Shown here: one piece after another, positions 38,837 to 42,371 of the stretch
Layout of the letters: each line of letters opens with the position of its first letter
How positions within the stretch are numbered: position 1 is the first letter of the stretch
Source of the DNA: an uncultured Anaerolineaceae bacterium
GTDB taxonomy: Bacteria > Chloroflexota > Anaerolineae > Promineifilales > Promineifilaceae
Direction: 5' to 3'
Assembly: GCA_937967805.1 (NCBI GenBank)
Contig: CALBTC010000091.1
Location: forward strand, 1-42,371
DNA: 42,371 bases
Notes under the pieces: model-generated
What the model was told of the DNA's origin: nothing
Seen by the model: only the letters and a program-made list of their open reading frames with translations
Databases searched by the model: none
Translations under genes and position numbers: made by a program

Positions 38837-40594
38837 TTAGCTGTCAAGGATGTCGGACGGCTGGGGCAGGCGGTAGGTGTCGAGATACGGCCGTATCGTA
38901 ATAATCTCGCCCGCTTCCAGCCGCTGCTGGGTTTGCTGCCAAAAGGCCACGTCCAGCAAATCACCGTGGTGTTTCAGGAAGGTCTCTTTCACGCTGTTGG
39001 GCAGCCCCATAAAGCGCAGAAACTCTTCGGGGAAGACGTCGTTTTCGGCAATATGGAACCACGGTTCGGCTGAAAGCTCGTCTTCGTAGGTCATCGCTTG
39101 AGGAAATTGGCGGAAGGTACACTCGGTTAACGGCCGTAGCTCATCATAGTCGTAAAATACAATCCGCTCATGCCGCGTCACGCCGAAATTCTTCAACAGC
39201 ATATCCCCGGCAAAAATGTTGGTCACCGCCAAATCTTTGATCGCCTGGCCATAATCAATAATCACGCGTTGGGCCGCCGCCTCATCCGCCTCTTGCAGGA
39301 ACAGGTCCAGCGGAATCACCTGGCGCTCCACGTAGGCATGGCCCACCACCACAGTGCCGTCTTCCAGGCTGACGGTGTTGGCGGCAACCTCCAGCAGTTC
39401 AGCCAGCAGTTCAGCCGTGAAGCGTTCCTTCTTAAATTGCAAAAACTCAAACGACTGGGCATCGATCAGCCGTCCGGCCCGGTCGTGGCGGAACACCATC
39501 TCGTAATTACTAATGACGTCCTGGCGCGTGGTTTTTTTAGGGTAAGCAAAATGATCCTTGATCAGCTTAAACACCACGTCAAAATCGGGCAGGCTAAAAA
39601 CAATCATCACCATGCCGCGCTGGCCGGGGGCAATGGCAAACTGGGCTTCGGACTGCTTGAGATGGTTGAGCAGGTCGCGGTACAGCTCCGTTTTGCCGTG
39701 TTTGTTGTAACCCAGCGAGATATAAATTTCGGCGATCCGTTTTTGGGGGATGATTGAATGAATGAATTGGACGAGATCAGACGGCCGTTCCACCATCACA
39801 TGAAAGTAGGCGCGGGCAAAGCTGAACAGAATGCTCACGCTGCTCTCGTCTAGCAAAACGGCGTCCACAAACACGCCATTTTCTCCCTGCAACAGCACCA
39901 GCGCCAGCGGTACCAACCCCCGCGGCGTGTACATCCGTCCCACCAAATAGGCTCCCTTCCCTCGAAAAAAGAGCGAATTGACTACGTCAATCCGGGAAAG
40001 TGTTGTTTGTGTTCTTGCCAGAAAGCAGTTGAGCCGTTCGGTAATTTGGCGGCAATCTTCTTTGAAATTGGCAAATGGCACCGACAGACGACACCCGTGC
40101 AAAATTTGCTGCACTGTTTGATCTAAATCTTCAGTGTAGTAAGAGGTATATAATGTTTGCGGATCGGTGAGAGACGGCCGTTCAAAGTCGGGATCAACAA
40201 ACTCAATCTGGGGATCAACGCCAACGGTGCTGAAGATGCGGCGCGTAATGGAGTTGAAGAACGTTTCGGCCAGCTCCCAATCGGCTCTGTCGGCAATGAG
40301 GCCGGAGTAGACCGCCTTCATGCTGGCCCACACCATCTTGCGGTTGAGGCGCTCTCCCAATAAATCACGCACAGTCACAACCACGCCGTCAACAACCTGC
40401 CGGTACAGGTTGAGCCGGGCCAGGGCATCGGCCCGTTGGCCATGCCAATCTTTGGCTTCGAATCGTTTTTGGGCCTGGCAGGTGATCTCGCGGAAGCGAC
40501 GGCCGTATCGTTCAAAGCCATCGTAAATCTGGCGGGCAGCCACGTTGGCCAGGCGACTGTCGGTTAAACGAGGAGTGGGTGCATTGGACGGCAT
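38837..40594 (-). CDS. aceK: Isocitrate dehydrogenase kinase/phosphatase
   Basis: The protein has 585 residues from the ATG at 40594; the frame is open to 40630, but that part overlaps the promoter. AceK switches isocitrate dehydrogenase between active and phosphorylated forms, steering carbon between the TCA cycle and the glyoxylate bypass. Family features: the N-terminal regulatory half (Q-I-Y-D-G-F-E-R-Y-G-R-R-F-R; L-Y-x-S-Y-Y-T-E-D), then the kinase half with G-L-V-P-L-A-L-V-L-L, L-G-Y-N-K-H-G-K-T-E-L-Y-R-D-L, F-D-V-V-F-K-L-I-K-D and D-M-L-L-K-N-F-G-V-T-R-H-x-R-I-V-F-Y-D-Y-D-E-L. Length and order match the E. coli enzyme. No aceA/aceB is adjacent, unlike the proteobacterial operon. Confidence 0.94.
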   Translation of the reverse strand: MPSNAPTPRLTDSRLANVAARQIYDGFERYGRRFREITCQAQKRFEAKDWHGQRADALARLNLYRQVVDGVVVTVRDLLGERLNRKMVWASMKAVYSGLIADRADWELAETFFNSITRRIFSTVGVDPQIEFVDPDFERPSLTDPQTLYTSYYTEDLDQTVQQILHGCRLSVPFANFKEDCRQITERLNCFLARTQTTLSRIDVVNSLFFRGKGAYLVGRMYTPRGLVPLALVLLQGENGVFVDAVLLDESSVSILFSFARAYFHVMVERPSDLVQFIHSIIPQKRIAEIYISLGYNKHGKTELYRDLLNHLKQSEAQFAIAPGQRGMVMIVFSLPDFDVVFKLIKDHFAYPKKTTRQDVISNYEMVFRHDRAGRLIDAQSFEFLQFKKERFTAELLAELLEVAANTVSLEDGTVVVGHAYVERQVIPLDLFLQEADEAAAQRVIIDYGQAIKDLAVTNIFAGDMLLKNFGVTRHERIVFYDYDELRPLTECTFRQFPQAMTYEDELSAEPWFHIAENDVFPEEFLRFMGLPNSVKETFLKHHGDLLDVAFWQQTQQRLEAGEIITIRPYLDTYRLPQPSDILDS

Positions 40595-40600
40595 GTTGGC

Positions 40601-40630
40601 ATTGTAAAAGCAACCATGCTTTGCGGACAA
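40601..40630 (-). promoter_or_regulatory. Promoter of aceK (leaderless)
   Basis: TTGTCC (40625-40630, minus strand), an 18-nt spacer and TACAAT (40601-40606) end 6 nt before the ATG at 40594. There is no Shine-Dalgarno. Confidence 0.5.
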
Positions 40631-40683
40631 GTACCAAAAATCACCTATTCAAGTGAGGTCCAGAGGCTCAATAATCTGAAAAA

Positions 40684-40785
40684 TCTTGACGCAAAGGCGC
40701 AAAGAGGCAAAGGATGGCTAAAGTAAGATTGAATCAGTTCCTTTGTGACTTTTTATTCTTTGCGTTCTTTGCGTCAAAATTCGAT
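40684..40785. repeat. Hairpin repeat, family F, forming the 3' end of livM
   Basis: TTGACGCAAAGGCGCAAAGA (40684 on) pairs with TTCTTTGCGTTCTTTGCGTC (right arm, about 40757-40776). The right arm lies inside the livM reading frame and encodes its C-terminal tail and TGA stop. Confidence 0.85.
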
Positions 40786-41861
40786 GACAGCCCAAATAAT
40801 TTCTTGAGCCGCTCGCGCCCTTTGGCAATTTCCATGCGGCGCAGGCGCCAGGTGCCCACAATGCCGTAGGGCAAAAAGAGGACGATGACCACGTACACCG
40901 CGCCGAGCAAAAAGTTGGCGGCATCACCAAACCAGCGATCCAAAAAGAATTCCAGCAGGCGGAAAACGGCCGCACCAATCAACGCCCCGCTCAAGGTGCC
41001 CACACCACCAATCAAAATGATGAGCAGCGCCGCCACGGTCCAACCCAGCCCGGCCACGTTAGGGCTGACGATGGGTTGGTGAATGGTGTGGAAGAAGCCG
41101 GCGAGAACGGCCGTTAACGAAGCCACCGTTAAAGCCACCAGCTTAAACAAAAAGGTGTTGTACCCCAGCATCAGCGCCCGGTCTTCATTCTCGCGGATGG
41201 CAATGCAAACTCTCCCCGTGGGAGAGTCCACAAAGCGGCGGTAGATGAGGAACACGACAAACGTCGTCAGCAGCGTGAGCAAATAAAGCTGGAGCCGCGC
41301 CGTGTTGCTGTTCAGCCACTCCGGGGCGATGACCCCTTGCAGACCAACATCCGCCCCGGTCCATTGGCTCATTTCGGTGGACTGCACCACAATGTGAAAT
41401 ACCGAGGCCAGCCCCAACGTCACCAGGGCAAAGGTGATCCCCTTCACGCGGGGCAGCACCACGCCAAACAGCAGCGCCTGCACCACCGCTACCCCAATCA
41501 GACCCAGCAGCGTTGGCCCCACGCCCCAGCCCAAACTTTTGAAGGCGATGCCGGTAAAATAGGCGCCCGTAGCACAAAACATGGCGTGCCCAAACGAGAG
41601 CAGGCCCGTCACGCCTAAAATTAAATCGTAACTCAGGGCATAAATTGCCAGGATAAACACCTCGATCAGCAGGCCCTGCATAAATTTGGCGCTGCCCGCT
41701 TCATTGGCCAGAACATCTGCCAACGATTGCCCTTCCGCTAGAGCCAGCATAAAGGGGAAGGCGATGAGCAGCAGCAGCAGACCCATCAACCCCCAATTGG
41801 CTGAGAGCCAGCCGGCTAGACTTGTCTTTGCAGTGGTGCGGTTTGCTAAAGTCGATTGCAT
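40734..41861 (-). CDS. livM: Branched-chain amino acid ABC transporter permease LivM
   Basis: This 375-residue permease of the LivM family has about 9-10 membrane spans and the signature Y-D-L-I-L-G-V-T-G-L-L-S-F-G-H-A-M-F (about 78-95), R-V-K-G-I-T-F-A-L-V-T-L-G-L-A, and a cytoplasmic coupling loop S-P-T-G-R-V-C-I-A-I-R-E-N-E-D-R-A-L-M-L-G-Y. With LivH and two ATPases it imports branched-chain amino acids or related compounds; some homologues carry urea or aromatic acids. GGAG lies 8 nt before the ATG. The last residues (N-F-D-A-K-N-A-K-N-K-K-S-Q-R-N) are charged, not family-like, and are encoded by a family-F repeat. Confidence 0.92.
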   Translation of the reverse strand: MQSTLANRTTAKTSLAGWLSANWGLMGLLLLLIAFPFMLALAEGQSLADVLANEAGSAKFMQGLLIEVFILAIYALSYDLILGVTGLLSFGHAMFCATGAYFTGIAFKSLGWGVGPTLLGLIGVAVVQALLFGVVLPRVKGITFALVTLGLASVFHIVVQSTEMSQWTGADVGLQGVIAPEWLNSNTARLQLYLLTLLTTFVVFLIYRRFVDSPTGRVCIAIRENEDRALMLGYNTFLFKLVALTVASLTAVLAGFFHTIHQPIVSPNVAGLGWTVAALLIILIGGVGTLSGALIGAAVFRLLEFFLDRWFGDAANFLLGAVYVVIVLFLPYGIVGTWRLRRMEIAKGRERLKKLFGLSSNFDAKNAKNKKSQRN

Positions 41862-41885
41862 TCAAATTCTCCGCGATACCAGTTC

Positions 41886-41918
41886 AGATTGGTCCATTCT
41901 GGCAGAATGGACCAATCT
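41886..41918. repeat. Perfect 15-bp hairpin between livH and livM
   Basis: AGATTGGTCCATTCT (41886-41900), loop GGC, AGAATGGACCAATCT (41904-41918). It lies in the 61-nt gap of the operon and has no U-run in the direction of transcription, so a role in mRNA processing or stability is likelier than termination. Confidence 0.75.
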
Positions 41919-41922
41919 TGCT

Positions 41923-42371
41923 TTATTCATTTCGGCCAAACAGCCCCTGCGGCAGGATAAGCAAAATGATCACCATCAGCAGCACGGTGGAAGCGGGTAC
42001 CAGCGGCGGCGACGGTTTAAACGGTTCGGCCAGGAAGGGTAAGTTGATGCCAATTTGGCCGTACTTGATAATAAATTGCTGCAGCAGCCCCACCAAAATA
42101 GCTCCGGCAGCAGCCCCAGGAAAGCTGGTCAGGCCGCCGATGGCCAGGGCGATGAGCGCCAGCAGCAGCAGGCGTGTGCCCATGTCGGTAGCCAGCCCGA
42201 TAGAGGGTGCCGCCAAAATGCCACCCAGTGCGGCCAGTCCAACCCCCAGCGCAAAGACAAAGGTAAACACCTGGCGCACGTTGATCCCCAGCGCCTCCAC
42301 CATTTCGCTGTCTTGCACCCCGGCGCGAATGATCATGCCGATGCGGGTGCGCTGCAAAATGAGCCAGACGA
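41923..42371 (-). CDS. livH: Branched-chain amino acid ABC transporter permease LivH, C-terminal part
   Basis: The reading frame enters from the window edge and ends at 41923, giving about 148 residues. The segment contains the coupling loop R-T-R-I-G-M-I-I-R-A-G-V-Q-D-S-E-M-V-E-A-L-G-I-N-V, followed by spans with F-A-L-G-V-G-L-A-A-L-G-G-I-L-A-A-P and G-A-A-A-G-A-I-L-V-G-L-L-Q, all typical of LivH. It precedes livM in the usual order. The ATPases livG/livF and the binding protein are not in the window. Confidence 0.92.
   Translation of the reverse strand, partial: VWLILQRTRIGMIIRAGVQDSEMVEALGINVRQVFTFVFALGVGLAALGGILAAPSIGLATDMGTRLLLLALIALAIGGLTSFPGAAAGAILVGLLQQFIIKYGQIGINLPFLAEPFKPSPPLVPASTVLLMVIILLILPQGLFGRNE

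Overview
The window (42.4 kb, moderately GC-rich) looks like a chromosomal segment of an uncultured-type Chloroflexota bacterium (Anaerolineae/Ardenticatenia-like). This placement is inferred from overall gene flavour: lipoproteins with acidic or Pro/Thr-rich linkers, GAF-SpoIIE partner-switching genes, DUF3179 proteins, a T-box before glyS and short hairpin repeats between genes. No rRNA or other marker settles it. There is no phage, IS transposase, CRISPR array or tRNA.

Layout. 1-3339 (minus): start of oligopeptidase B, dTDP-4-dehydrorhamnose reductase, an AraC-type O6-alkylguanine methyltransferase and epoxyqueuosine reductase. 3431-11055 (plus): a partner-switching signalling block (STAS, RsbW-like kinase, STAS, large GAF/SpoIIE phosphatase), then a LOG-family protein and a membrane Ser/Thr kinase. 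11105-14123 (minus): a membrane protein, TrmD and a URO-D family protein. 14300-19473: an acyl-CoA dehydrogenase facing a phenylacetyl-CoA epoxidase cluster (crotonase, paaA, a double-domain paaB, paaC, paaD; no paaE). 19632-21427 (plus): a pore-like membrane protein and a VapBC pair. 21509-25114 (minus): a heterodimeric ABC exporter. 25723-33171: two lipoproteins (a beta-propeller-like one and a lysyl-oxidase-like one), a PEP-synthase N-domain remnant, a flavin disulfide reductase and a DUF3179 lipoprotein. 33356-36765 (plus): a three-gene operon of a DUF3179 lipoprotein, a deiodinase/thioredoxin-fold protein and an FeS photolyase. 36939-42371 (minus): glyS with a T-box, aceK, and the livM/livH permeases.

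The most exciting result is in the 33356-36765 operon. Two consecutive genes are each interrupted by one in-frame TGA exactly where a CxxC redox motif should have its first Cys (U-P-V-C and U-P-Y-C). Each TGA is followed by a compact SECIS-like stem-loop. I read both as selenoproteins. The DUF3179 one has a Cys-containing paralogue just across the divergent promoter.

Three genome-scale patterns run through the window. (1) The palindrome ACGGCCGT occurs about 70 times, where about one is expected. It lies in all frames and both strands, like the cyanobacterial HIP1. (2) Most intergenic gaps carry hairpins whose arms are degenerate tandem repeats of 7-9 nt. Several unrelated sequence families share this one architecture. 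They often supply the final codons and stop of neighbouring genes, and twice they lie inside essential-type genes (queG, trmD). (3) At least seven genes without a clear Shine-Dalgarno sequence have a -10 box 6-7 nt before the ATG, pointing to leaderless transcription.
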